From positions 1-14,351 of the forward strand of contig CALEZK010000246.1 in the NCBI GenBank assembly GCA_937928585.1: DNA of 14,351 bases, in the 5' to 3' direction. A program made the position numbers and the translations under genes. Below, piece after piece: positions 7,401 through 14,351 of the stretch. Position 1 is the stretch's first letter; every line of letters starts with the position of its first letter. Under the pieces are notes generated by a model. That model did not search any database. It saw only the letters and a list, made by a program, of their open reading frames with translations, and was not told where the DNA came from. This DNA comes from an uncultured bacterium (GTDB lineage Bacteria > Hydrogenedentota > Hydrogenedentia > Hydrogenedentales > SLHB01).

Positions 7401-9761
7401 ATGAAACTCTTCGCATCCACCCTTGCGATTGTGTTCGTGGTTCAGGGCGCGCAAGCCCAACTGTTCTCGCGTCCGAAAGAAGAGCTGCGCACCATCACCG
7501 CGGGATCCTATGCCGTCAGCATTCAGAAGAATGGCAAGGTCAATGTCCTTCGCAATCAAAATGACTTGGTGTTTGAACTTGCCCAGCCCATGATCTGGCT
7601 TGAAGGTGAGGAGAAGGCTGTTCCCCTGCAAATTGCCGGACGCATGAGCGGCAGGGACGACGTCAGCGACGCCCTTGGCAAGGGTCAAGGCATGACGCTC
7701 GAAAATGACGAGTGCACGTGGTCGATTCGCGTGTATCCCGCCGAGCCGTACTTCACGGTGCAAGTCGCGTTCACGAACACAAAGAAAGAGGCCGTGCGCG
7801 TGAAGATGTTGTCGCCTTGGACCGCGGGAGACGGCAAGAAAGGCGGACTCTCGCTCGGCGCAAATACCATCGAGTGCGCCGTGCTTGAGGGCGGCAAAAT
7901 GTTTCCCGGCGATACCGGTGTCGCGGGGCTGCGTTCCGGCGCGGGCACCTGCCTTTGGAATCTTGCCGCGCTGAACAAATCAAACAATGTCTCATTGACC
8001 GCGGGCTTCCTCGCATACACCACCGGCTACGGAAGACTGCGCATGGAATCACCCATCGCCGAAGACGAGGGCAAACGATTCGCCACGTTCGCGGCGGAGT
8101 GTGTTTACGATCCGCCGGTAACCGTGGAGCCTGGCCAACAATTGCTCTCCGAACCGCTGTATCTCGGCGTCGCCGAAGAAAATGTCTTCGAAGGGTTAGA
8201 GCGATACGGATGGGCCTTCGCTGCCGCGAACAAGATCAGCCGTGAGCGCCCCCCATTTCTCCCGCACGGCTGGGACTCGTGGAGCACGGAATATCGAAGC
8301 GACATCAACGAGGCAAGGGTGATCGAGAATGCCGATGCACTTGCGGCGAATCTCTCCGCATTCGGCTGGGATCATCTTGCAATCGACGATGGCTGGCAAC
8401 AGTCGCTCGGCGATTGGGAGCCTCGCGCGAGCCATTTCCCGAATGGCATGAAACATGTCGCCGATTATATTCACGGCAAAGGATTGACTGCGGGGCTCTG
8501 GATTGCGCCGTTCAAAGTCAGTGCCGACAGCAAACTCGCGCAAGAACACCCGGAGTGGATGCTTTTGCCGAATGAACTCGGCAAACAGGTGGTCGGCGAG
8601 GACGACCGCATCTTGGATATTACCGCGCCGGGCGCGTACGAATGGGTCCGTGATCTCGGACGAAAAATTACGCAGGAGTGGGGCTTCGACGCGATTATGG
8701 AAGCTGACTATGTGTATTACCTTCCGTTAGCGGAAGGCTATCACGATGCGACCCTCTCCCGCGTGGAAATCCATCGGCGCGGTATGCAGGCGTTACGGGA
8801 AGGCATGGGCAACGACAAATTCTTGATGAGCTTTGCGCCACAACCGATTACCGGCGTATTCGCTCAGGGGATGCGCCTTGGCAACGATTGCGCGCCGATT
8901 TGGCGAAAGCATCCGGAGCGCTGGCCTTGGGGGTGTGTTGAATCGCTGACCAACGCCGCGCGTCGCTACTATTATTCACCTTGGGTATGGCGCGCGGACC
9001 AGGATTGTGCTTTTTTCGCGCACGAAGCGAGTCGCGAACGGTGGGGGATGGCGGACCAACCCTTGCTGTCGCGCGATGAATCCATTGCATGGCTGACAGG
9101 CGCGGCGATGACCGGCGGCGTTGTGAAAATCGGTGATCGCTTTTCCGGATTGACACCGCAGGACGTGGACGTGATGCGGCGCGTGCTGCCGGTGCTCGAC
9201 CGGCCCGCGCGTCCCGTCGACATGTTTCGAGAAGTAGAGCCGCGCATTTGGTCGCTGCCGATCAAGACGGCCTACGACGAATGGAATATCGCCGCCGTGT
9301 TCAATTGGACCGACGCTGAACAGGTGACCAAGGTGGATTTTCGCGAGCTTGGTCTGGCATCGAATGCGTTTTATTCAGTCTATGGTTTCTGGGAAGAGAA
9401 GTACTATGGTTCCGCGGAAAAGGAAGTGCAGGTGAGTGTGCCCCCGCGTTCGGTTCGTCTACTGTCGTTTCGGCAATACCAGCCGCACCCCACTTTTCTC
9501 GGCACCAACCGGCATTTCACGGGCGGCGCAACCGACTTTACAGCACTGTCATGGAGCGAAGGCGAACGTATGCTTAGCGGCGCGTTTAACGCTGTCGCCG
9601 GGTTTCCCTACAAGCTCCGCATCCTGATCCCCGAACCCTTCGCGAACCCGAAGGTGGACGTTTCCTCCGGCCCCGCCGAAGTTACGATGAATGGAAACGT
9701 CGCAACGATTGCATTCACGGCCGGCGAGAGCACAACAATTAATTGGAGCGCGCGTTTTTGA
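7401..9761 (+). CDS. Secreted GH36-type alpha-galactosidase-like glycoside hydrolase
   Basis: A 786-residue protein with a clear Sec signal peptide (MKLFASTLAIVFVVQGAQA, cleavage before Gln20), so probably periplasmic or extracellular. The first ~280 residues form the beta-rich N-terminal domain of GH36. The barrel starts LPHGWDSWST (287-296), with AIDDGWQ at 327-333 and AGLWIAPFKV at 364-373. LGNDCAPIW at 493-501 gives the likely acid/base Asp496. The nucleophile region reads FDAIMEADYVYY (429-440), so Asp436 is the best candidate, but the usual K-x-D arrangement is altered: the Lys is missing and the Asp is displaced by one residue. A beta domain ends the protein. The family cleaves terminal alpha-galactosides such as raffinose-type sugars. 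No good ribosome site precedes the ATG at 7401; translation may be coupled to the gene ending 10 bp upstream. Specificity for alpha-galactose is unproven. Confidence 0.88.
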   Translation: MKLFASTLAIVFVVQGAQAQLFSRPKEELRTITAGSYAVSIQKNGKVNVLRNQNDLVFELAQPMIWLEGEEKAVPLQIAGRMSGRDDVSDALGKGQGMTLENDECTWSIRVYPAEPYFTVQVAFTNTKKEAVRVKMLSPWTAGDGKKGGLSLGANTIECAVLEGGKMFPGDTGVAGLRSGAGTCLWNLAALNKSNNVSLTAGFLAYTTGYGRLRMESPIAEDEGKRFATFAAECVYDPPVTVEPGQQLLSEPLYLGVAEENVFEGLERYGWAFAAANKISRERPPFLPHGWDSWSTEYRSDINEARVIENADALAANLSAFGWDHLAIDDGWQQSLGDWEPRASHFPNGMKHVADYIHGKGLTAGLWIAPFKVSADSKLAQEHPEWMLLPNELGKQVVGEDDRILDITAPGAYEWVRDLGRKITQEWGFDAIMEADYVYYLPLAEGYHDATLSRVEIHRRGMQALREGMGNDKFLMSFAPQPITGVFAQGMRLGNDCAPIWRKHPERWPWGCVESLTNAARRYYYSPWVWRADQDCAFFAHEASRERWGMADQPLLSRDESIAWLTGAAMTGGVVKIGDRFSGLTPQDVDVMRRVLPVLDRPARPVDMFREVEPRIWSLPIKTAYDEWNIAAVFNWTDAEQVTKVDFRELGLASNAFYSVYGFWEEKYYGSAEKEVQVSVPPRSVRLLSFRQYQPHPTFLGTNRHFTGGATDFTALSWSEGERMLSGAFNAVAGFPYKLRILIPEPFANPKVDVSSGPAEVTMNGNVATIAFTAGESTTINWSARF

Positions 9762-10153
9762 GCGGCAAGAACAATGTCGAGCTCGTTCAGGAACTCTACC
9801 GCTGTTTCCGCGAGAAAGACGACGCGGGATTCAAGCGGATCTGTTCGGACGATATCGAATGGATACAGAACCCCGGTTTCCCAAACGGCGCAACGTATAT
9901 TGGGGCTGCCGCCATTGTCGAACAGGTGTTTAATGCGAACCGGGGTATCTGGGACGGATTCAGCTATCGAATAGACGAGATCTTGGATGCCGGTGATTCC
10001 GTGGTCGTCCTGGGGCGCTATGAAGGACGTCACAACATCTCCGGCAAGCACATGATTGCGTCCGCCGCACATGTCTACGATCTCCAAGGCGGAAAAGTCC
10101 GCCGATTTCGCATGTTCGCGGATACCAAATCCATCTGGGATGCCATGGCCTAG
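9758..10153 (+). CDS. SnoaL-like / ketosteroid-isomerase-like (NTF2 fold) protein
   Basis: A 131-residue protein with the SnoaL-like NTF2 fold. It has N-terminal helices (NVELVQELYRCFREKD), then ICSDDIEWIQNPGFPNG, a helix with VEQVFNANRGIWDGF, and beta strands including GDSVVVLGRYEG and the DLQGGKVRRFRMFADT ending common in this fold. Members are small cone-shaped isomerases, hydrolases or binding proteins; no reaction can be assigned. No ATG is available near the start. I place it at TTG 9758, which overlaps the GH36 stop (TTGA) and has GGAG 10 nt upstream, pointing to translational coupling. A TTG at 9743 lacks a ribosome site. It is the third gene of the operon. Confidence 0.83.
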   Translation: MSGKNNVELVQELYRCFREKDDAGFKRICSDDIEWIQNPGFPNGATYIGAAAIVEQVFNANRGIWDGFSYRIDEILDAGDSVVVLGRYEGRHNISGKHMIASAAHVYDLQGGKVRRFRMFADTKSIWDAMA

Positions 10154-10272
10154 CCGTCAGTCCAAATTTTTTTCCCCCCCGGCGCAACACGCAAATCCAT
10201 TGAATTCGGTCGCCGCAGTCCGCAAAATACCGGACGCCCACGCGGGGAGTGGGTGAGAGGGAGCAGTTTCGC

Positions 10273-11790
10273 ATGTCGTTGTTGGGTCTGGATGTTGGTA
10301 CGACCGGCGCAAAAGGGGTAGCGTTCGATCTCGATGGAAAGCCGATTGCATCGGCCTATCGTGAGTATCCGCTGCTTTCCCCGAAGCCGGGCTGGCTCGA
10401 ACTTGATCCCGAACACGTCTGGAAGTGCGTGCGCGAAGTGCTCGCGGAAGTCGCGCAAAAAACCAAGCACGATCCCATCCGTGCAATGGCCATGTCGTCG
10501 CAGGGCGAAGCCGTTCACGCCGTGGACAAATCGGGCGCGTGCATCACACACAGCCCCGTCACCTTCGACGCGCGCACGGCGGACATACCGGCCTGGTGGC
10601 TCGAACGAAAGTCACGGCTCGAACTCGCGCAGATCTCCGGCATGCCCTTGCACGGCATGTATTCGTTGAACAAGATTCTCTGGTTCAAGCAGAACCAGCC
10701 CGATGTCTTCGCGAAAGCATGGAAATGGATGTGCTACGAAGATTTCGTGCAGTTCCGCTTGGGCCTCGACCCCGCCATGAGCCAAAGCTTGGCCGCGCGC
10801 ACCATGGCGCTCGACGCGCGCAAGGGGGAGTGGTCGAACGAACTCTTGGAAATCGCAGGCGTGTCGTCCGATCTACTCCCAAAGACGAAACCCTCGGGCA
10901 CTGTGGTCGGCTCGATACCCGATGCGATAGCAAACGAAATTGGGCTTCCCACAGGCATCGTCGTCAGCACCGGCGGACACGACCAGCCGGCCGGCGCGCT
11001 CGGCGCGGGTATTCTTTCCAGCGGAGAGGCGGTGTACGCGACGGGCACGGTCGACTGCATTTGCCCGATATTCGAGAACTACGCGGTCAACGAGCAGACG
11101 GTCGCCGCGAACCTCTGCTGCTACCCCAGTTGCGTGCCCGGCCTGTTCGCGTCGATCGCGTTCAATTTCACCGGCGGCTCGCTGCTGAAATGGTACCGGG
11201 ACACCTTCGCGGGGGAGGAGCGCCGGCAGGCGACCGAGTCCGGCCAGGACGTGTACGACCTGATATGCGGGAATATTCCCGTCGCTCCGGAGAAACTCCT
11301 TATACTCCCACACTTTACCGTCACCGGCACGCCGCACTTCGACACGGCTAGCCGGGGGGCCATTCTCGGGCTGACCCTGAATACCACCCGCGAAGAAATC
11401 GTCGCCGCGATTCTCTCCGGTGTGACGTATGAAATGAAATTGAACCTGGAAGTGTTACAATCAGCGGGAACTGGCATATCCCGTTTGCGCGCCATAGGGG
11501 GCGGCGCAAAGAGCCGCACGTGGGTGCAGCGCAAAGCTGATATCATGGGCGTGCCCGTGGCAGTTTTGGAAACCACGGAAGCGGCTTCATTGGGAGTGGC
11601 CCTGCTCGCCGGACATGCAGCAGGGTTCATCGACGACTTGAGAGAGGCATTGGCAAATGCTGTACGCATCAGCTATGTCTGCGATCCGGACCCCGTCCGC
11701 TCGCGGGAATACGATGCGCGATATAGTGTTTATCGAGACGTATACGGAGCACTGAAGGACATCAACCATCGGTTGGCTGCCCTCGACTAA
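10273..11790 (+). CDS. FGGY-family carbohydrate kinase (xylulokinase-like)
   Basis: A 505-residue kinase of the FGGY family, which phosphorylates pentoses, hexoses or polyols with ATP in the cytoplasm. The N-terminal phosphate loop LDVGTTGAKG is at residues 6-15. The catalytic Asp237 lies in STGGHDQPAGALG (232-244), and the C-terminal ATP-site motif IGGGAKSRTW is at 408-417, followed by EAASLGVALLAG. Overall length is normal. The layout resembles xylulokinases, but substrate loops do not allow a specific sugar to be named. The ATG at 10273 follows GGGAG with 9 nt spacing; a GTG 24 nt earlier is possible but lacks a site. The 119-bp gap before it holds a T7 run but no convincing hairpin, so the gene probably stays in the operon. 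The next gene begins 11 bp downstream. Confidence 0.9.
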   Translation: MSLLGLDVGTTGAKGVAFDLDGKPIASAYREYPLLSPKPGWLELDPEHVWKCVREVLAEVAQKTKHDPIRAMAMSSQGEAVHAVDKSGACITHSPVTFDARTADIPAWWLERKSRLELAQISGMPLHGMYSLNKILWFKQNQPDVFAKAWKWMCYEDFVQFRLGLDPAMSQSLAARTMALDARKGEWSNELLEIAGVSSDLLPKTKPSGTVVGSIPDAIANEIGLPTGIVVSTGGHDQPAGALGAGILSSGEAVYATGTVDCICPIFENYAVNEQTVAANLCCYPSCVPGLFASIAFNFTGGSLLKWYRDTFAGEERRQATESGQDVYDLICGNIPVAPEKLLILPHFTVTGTPHFDTASRGAILGLTLNTTREEIVAAILSGVTYEMKLNLEVLQSAGTGISRLRAIGGGAKSRTWVQRKADIMGVPVAVLETTEAASLGVALLAGHAAGFIDDLREALANAVRISYVCDPDPVRSREYDARYSVYRDVYGALKDINHRLAALD

Positions 11791-11801
11791 CAGGCATTGG
11801 C

Positions 11802-12461
11802 ATGAATTCGCGTAAACGTTGGACGAGCATTTACTCTCAAGACAATCCGCTCGCGTTGCCCCAGGCAATCATTCGTGAAATCAATCATTGTTGTCAGTCG
11901 CACTCGGACACCGCGTGCGCTGGCCTCAAGTATCTCTGGATACACCTGCCCTGCGCACACGAAAAATCACCCGATCTCGCAAAACGAAAATGTCTTTCCG
12001 CTGATGAATGGCTATCGATAATCGATGAAGCTGCGACCTCCGGCGTTTCTACGATAATCATCAGCCTCGGCAAGCCGCTTCATGAAGTGCCCATCCTCGT
12101 GCCGATATGCGAATGGGCACAGAACACCTATGAAATGATCATCGGCATTCACGCGGTGAACCCGGTTGATCCGCGCGATGCCGAAATCCTTCGCCAGCTT
12201 AACGCCGATCGCACGCGCCTTTTCGTTGATGGCGAGCATATCGAATCCGCGCGCTTCGCCGAGGAATTGGGAATTCGACTCTACAATGCCGATGGACTGC
12301 ACGACCATGACGAATCGCCTTCCTGCGACTTGCCGTCAACCATGGCATGCGTGGGGCCCGATGGCGAAATGTACACCTGCGGCCTCGTTCTCGGTAACAA
12401 CGAATACTGCCTCGGCCACATCTTCGAACGCGGCATGAGTTCTGCCATCACCGACAAATAA
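11802..12461 (+). CDS. SPASM-like cysteine protein without a radical-SAM motif, ended early by an in-frame TAA
   Basis: A 219-residue product, or 251 codons if the TAA were read through. The C-terminal part resembles a SPASM auxiliary iron-sulfur domain: Cys175, Cys183, GEMYTC giving a G-x4-C ending at Cys193, then CGLVLGNNEYCLGHIFERG with Cys203. Upstream, a partial alpha/beta region (LWIHLP, TIIISLG, MIIGIHAVNP, TRLFVDGE) looks like part of a radical-SAM TIM barrel. However, the CxxxCxxC motif for the SAM-binding cluster is absent; the cysteines present (30, 31, 39, 51, 64, 103) have other spacing. After the TAA the same frame continues with sequence that looks like the natural SPASM end. 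It starts 11 bp after the kinase with only a weak ribosome site. It could be a decaying gene, a sequencing error, or a non-radical-SAM iron-sulfur protein. Function unknown. Confidence 0.65.
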   Translation: MNSRKRWTSIYSQDNPLALPQAIIREINHCCQSHSDTACAGLKYLWIHLPCAHEKSPDLAKRKCLSADEWLSIIDEAATSGVSTIIISLGKPLHEVPILVPICEWAQNTYEMIIGIHAVNPVDPRDAEILRQLNADRTRLFVDGEHIESARFAEELGIRLYNADGLHDHDESPSCDLPSTMACVGPDGEMYTCGLVLGNNEYCLGHIFERGMSSAITDK

Positions 12462-12557
12462 CTGCCACACACCATCCCCGCCGGCGCGTCGCAAGGCACC
12501 CACCGCTGCAACGGGTGCCCACCGCTCATGGCGCAAAAGCTGCAATCCGAACTGTAG
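12462..12557 (+). pseudogene. In-frame C-terminal continuation of the SPASM-like gene beyond its TAA
   Basis: After the TAA at 12459-12461 the same frame stays open for 31 codons and ends at TAG (12555-12557). The translated text begins LPHTIPAGAS and contains HRCNGCPPLMAQKL, the CxxC-PPLM type ending seen in SPASM proteins. The residues just before the stop (HIFERGMSSAITDK) join naturally to LPHTIP with one residue replaced by the stop. A TCA-to-TAA change would suffice. A perfect inverted repeat GGCACCC/GGGTGCC (12495-12519, 11-nt loop) lies inside; I attach no function to it. Confidence 0.6.
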
Positions 12558-12775
12558 ATAGGCACTCGTAGCGCATGTAGTCGCAGGTCCCGCAGAAAAT
12601 CGTGCTCGTGCGCGCAATTCGCAATCGTAATCGAAAAACCAATTCGTTAACGTCGCTGCTAACAACGCAACCAACGTAAACGCCGCGAACCGCAGCATCC
12701 CCAAAGCCGCTGTTCGCAATTCACCGATGCTTGCCTTATCCTTACCGCAAGCGATTTCACCCGGAGTGCCGCCAC

Positions 12776-13507
12776 ATGCGCCTGTTGGTCGTGTCCGACC
12801 TTCACTACAGCCTCAACCAGTTCGACTGGCTTTGCGAACGATGCGCCGAGCACGACGTGCTCATCATCGCAGGCGACTTGCTCGACATTGCGGGCCACGC
12901 CGATCTCGATACGCAGATTGTGGTGGTGGAGAAGTACCTTGTTCGGCTCGCGCAATTGTCCAGCGTGCTGGTCTGTTCCGGCAATCATGATCTTGATGCG
13001 GAGACGCCCACTGGCGACGCGTTTGCCGAGTGGCTGGGGCATATCGAAATTCCAAACGTCTACGTCGACACGCAATCCGTGTGCATCGGCGACGTAACGT
13101 TCACGATGTGTCCGTGGTGGGAGGGGGAGGAGACTCGCGCGCGCGTGCAACAGCAGCTTGAAGCGGAATCGCGGAAGCGCGGGCCGGGAAAGTGGGTGTG
13201 GATATATCATGCGCCGCCGGCAGGCGCGAAAACGTCGTGGAACGGCAAAGTATATTCCGGCGACAGCTTCCTCGCGGAAATGATCGCCGCGCTACATCCC
13301 GACATCGTCTTCGGCGGGCATATCCACAATTCGCCATTCTACGCTCAAGGTTCCTGGTTTGATCGCGTTGGCGATACGTGGGTTTTCAATCCCGGCCACG
13401 AAGTCGCCGGAGTGCCCAGCTTTATCTCCGTCGATCTGGACACGCTAGAAGCGACCTGGGAGTCCAGCGAAGGCGATCACCAAATCAGCCTCGCCGCCTC
13501 CGCCTGA
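12776..13507 (+). CDS. Calcineurin-type metallophosphoesterase
   Basis: A 243-residue dimetal phosphoesterase with the complete family signature: Asp8 and His10 (VSDLHYS), Asp34 (AGDLLD), Asn70 and His71 (SGNHDLD), His145 (IYHAPP), and His182 with His184 (GGHIHNS). It would hydrolyse a phosphomonoester or phosphodiester in the cytoplasm; the substrate cannot be deduced. The ATG at 12776 has GGAG 9 nt upstream; an ATG-less longer frame from 12731 reads poorly. The 218 bp between the SPASM-like gene and this one contain no convincing gene or clear promoter. It is convergent with the cyclic-nucleotide-domain gene, 20 bp apart. Confidence 0.9.
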   Translation: MRLLVVSDLHYSLNQFDWLCERCAEHDVLIIAGDLLDIAGHADLDTQIVVVEKYLVRLAQLSSVLVCSGNHDLDAETPTGDAFAEWLGHIEIPNVYVDTQSVCIGDVTFTMCPWWEGEETRARVQQQLEAESRKRGPGKWVWIYHAPPAGAKTSWNGKVYSGDSFLAEMIAALHPDIVFGGHIHNSPFYAQGSWFDRVGDTWVFNPGHEVAGVPSFISVDLDTLEATWESSEGDHQISLAASA

Positions 13508-13527
13508 CACACACCAGATTCACGACG

Positions 13528-14001
13528 CTACTGCCCGGGATCCTTCGCGACGCGGCGCGGTTTCGGATGGCGGGACATCAGCGCGCCCAACACCTCGTCC
13601 ACCATGCCGACGTGCCCTTCCTTCTCCCGCAACTGCGACTTCACGTCCACAAGATACTTGTTCAACGACTCCAGTCGCTGCGCGAGGATCTTGCCCACGT
13701 AAAACATCGCCTCCGGGTGCGTGGCAAGAAACACCATCGGTTCCCGCGCAACGTGACACGTCACATCCGTGGCGGCACGCACCGTCGCTGTATGCGGACA
13801 ACTCAACAGCACCGACATCTCCCCAAACATGGCGCCGCGATCGCGCACCTTCGTGATCGACACGTCGCCCTTCACCACCTCCACAACGCCCTCGGCAAGA
13901 AAATAGAGCGCTGCCGCGGCGGTGCCCTCGGGAATCAGCACGTCACCTTCGGCAAAATTCACAACGGGAAGCGTCCCGATACAATCCGGCGGAACAAACA
14001 T
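13528..14001 (-). CDS. Stand-alone cyclic-nucleotide-binding-fold (Crp-like) domain protein
   Basis: A 157-residue protein made of one cNMP-binding beta-roll (about residues 12-95) followed by a helical, charged tail (100-131). There is no DNA-binding helix-turn-helix. The fold is shown by FAEGDVLIPEG (16-26), ALYFLAEGVVEVV (31-43) and the phosphate-binding cassette FGEMSVLLSCPHTATVRA (59-76). Gly60 and Glu61 are kept, but the position that carries the phosphate-binding Arg in Crp (R-[ST]-A) is His70, so cyclic nucleotide binding is doubtful. The ATG at 14001 has AAAGGG about 9 nt upstream. It may act as a regulatory or scaffolding module; partner unknown. Confidence 0.85.
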   Translation of the reverse strand: MFVPPDCIGTLPVVNFAEGDVLIPEGTAAAALYFLAEGVVEVVKGDVSITKVRDRGAMFGEMSVLLSCPHTATVRAATDVTCHVAREPMVFLATHPEAMFYVGKILAQRLESLNKYLVDVKSQLREKEGHVGMVDEVLGALMSRHPKPRRVAKDPGQ

Positions 14002-14119
14002 CTACTGCAACCCTTTCAAAACAAGCGAACACCCGGCCCGGCGCGTAAACGATTCCCGCGCAGCGCCCTGGGAGGGCGCATACGCCAACACCTACCGGCT
14101 CGGCCAAAGCATTCGCGAG

Positions 14120-14149
14120 TTGATCTCCCCAAATTTCTTGTGATAGCAT
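14120..14149 (+). promoter_or_regulatory. Possible promoter for the tRNA genes
   Basis: TTGATC (14120-14125) and TAGCAT (14144-14149) are 18 bp apart. They would start a transcript about 7 nt before the mature tRNA-Gly. The -10 matches the consensus at only 4 of 6 positions. Confidence 0.33.
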
Positions 14150-14162
14150 ACACCATCCCTGA

Positions 14163-14237
<75 letters not shown>

Positions 14238-14253
14238 TTTTACCAAAGCAATT

Positions 14254-14304
14254 AAGGGGTCGGTTGCGCTTCCCACGACCGGAAGCAGAAATCCGCCCCC
14301 TTTT
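14254..14304 (+). terminator. Possible intrinsic terminator after tRNA-Gly
   Basis: AAGGGG-T-CGG (14254-14263) can pair with CCG-C-CCCCTT (14293-14302), a 9-bp stem with one mismatch, ending in TTTT (14301-14304). The loop is long (about 29 nt). The next tRNA begins only 13 nt later, so this may instead be a processing structure between two co-transcribed tRNAs. Confidence 0.35.
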
Positions 14305-14317
14305 GTATTGACTTCGC

Positions 14318-14351
14318 GGGCCGTTAGCTCAGTTGGTAGAGCAGGTGACTC
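14318..14351 (+). tRNA. Probable tRNA-Lys, 5' part only (cut by window end)
   Basis: GGGCCGT-TA-GCTC-AGTTGGTA-GAGC-A-GGTGA-CTC is the 5' half of a tRNA, with a proper D arm and the first half of the anticodon arm. It closely resembles bacterial tRNA-Lys. The wobble base is C, so CTT is the likely anticodon, but bases 35-36 lie outside the window. Confidence 0.75.

Noticed and set aside
10160..10190. T7-C7 run after the SnoaL-like gene as a terminator
   Set aside because: No stable stem precedes the T run, so it does not look like an intrinsic terminator; the kinase is more simply part of the same operon.
10425..11351. 308-codon Arg-rich plus-strand frame
   Set aside because: It is an out-of-frame shadow of the FGGY kinase, typical of GC-rich coding DNA.
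12459..12461. TAA reassigned to a sense codon in this genome
   Set aside because: The ExoD-family, DinB-like and FGGY genes end naturally at TAA, so a genome-wide code change does not fit; any readthrough would be local.
12336..12719. 127-codon minus-strand frame with a hydrophobic N-terminus (LRFAAFTLVALLAATL)
   Set aside because: Most of it is antisense to the SPASM-like domain and its continuation, it starts on TTG, and there is no family resemblance. The hydrophobic start alone is weak evidence.

Overview
This 14.35 kb window is an ordinary bacterial chromosomal segment (GC roughly 57-60% by eye). It uses Shine-Dalgarno starts and the standard genetic code, with TAA, TAG and TGA all ending normal genes. 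The mix of a BNR-repeat sialidase-like protein, a Gfo/Idh/MocA dehydrogenase, a secreted GH36 enzyme and an FGGY kinase suggests a carbohydrate-degrading lineage such as Hydrogenedentota, Planctomycetota or Verrucomicrobiota. That placement is inference from gene content only. I see no IS element, CRISPR array, phage gene or toxin-antitoxin pair.

Left part (1-4798), short divergent and convergent units: the first 265 codons of an aldehyde dehydrogenase run off the left edge on the minus strand, with a good sigma70-type promoter and a 5' leader of about 110 nt. About 380 bp without a convincing gene follows. Next is a fold-III PLP enzyme of the D-threonine aldolase-like group (minus), divergent from an R2-like ligand-binding oxidase (plus) with its metal ligands and Val/Tyr cross-link pair intact. 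An ExoD-family membrane protein (minus) is convergent with the oxidase, 5 bp away. A DinB-like protein (plus) follows.

Centre (4836-6193): a BNR/sialidase-like protein is on the plus strand 37 bp after the DinB-like gene. A small Dabb-domain protein is convergent to it, again 5 bp away.

Main operon (6305 to about 12557, plus strand): a good promoter (6305-6333) drives a Gfo/Idh/MocA oxidoreductase, a secreted GH36 alpha-galactosidase-like enzyme, a SnoaL-like protein starting on TTG inside the GH36 stop, an FGGY carbohydrate kinase, and a SPASM-like cysteine protein. The logic would be extracellular glycoside cleavage, then oxidation and phosphorylation of the released sugar or polyol. The actual sugar cannot be read from sequence. 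The last gene is the oddest object here: it lacks a radical-SAM CxxxCxxC motif, and its SPASM-like domain is cut by an in-frame TAA followed by 31 more codons that look like the natural end of the domain.

Right end (12776-14351): a calcineurin-type metallophosphoesterase (plus), a stand-alone cyclic-nucleotide-binding-fold protein (minus) that seems to lack the usual phosphate-binding arginine, a complete tRNA-Gly(GCC), a possible terminator, and the 5' half of a probable tRNA-Lys cut by the window edge.

No clearly new multi-gene system is visible. The best leads are the interrupted SPASM-like gene, the GH36 nucleophile-motif variant, and the aldehyde dehydrogenase whose catalytic ELGGK segment is missing.
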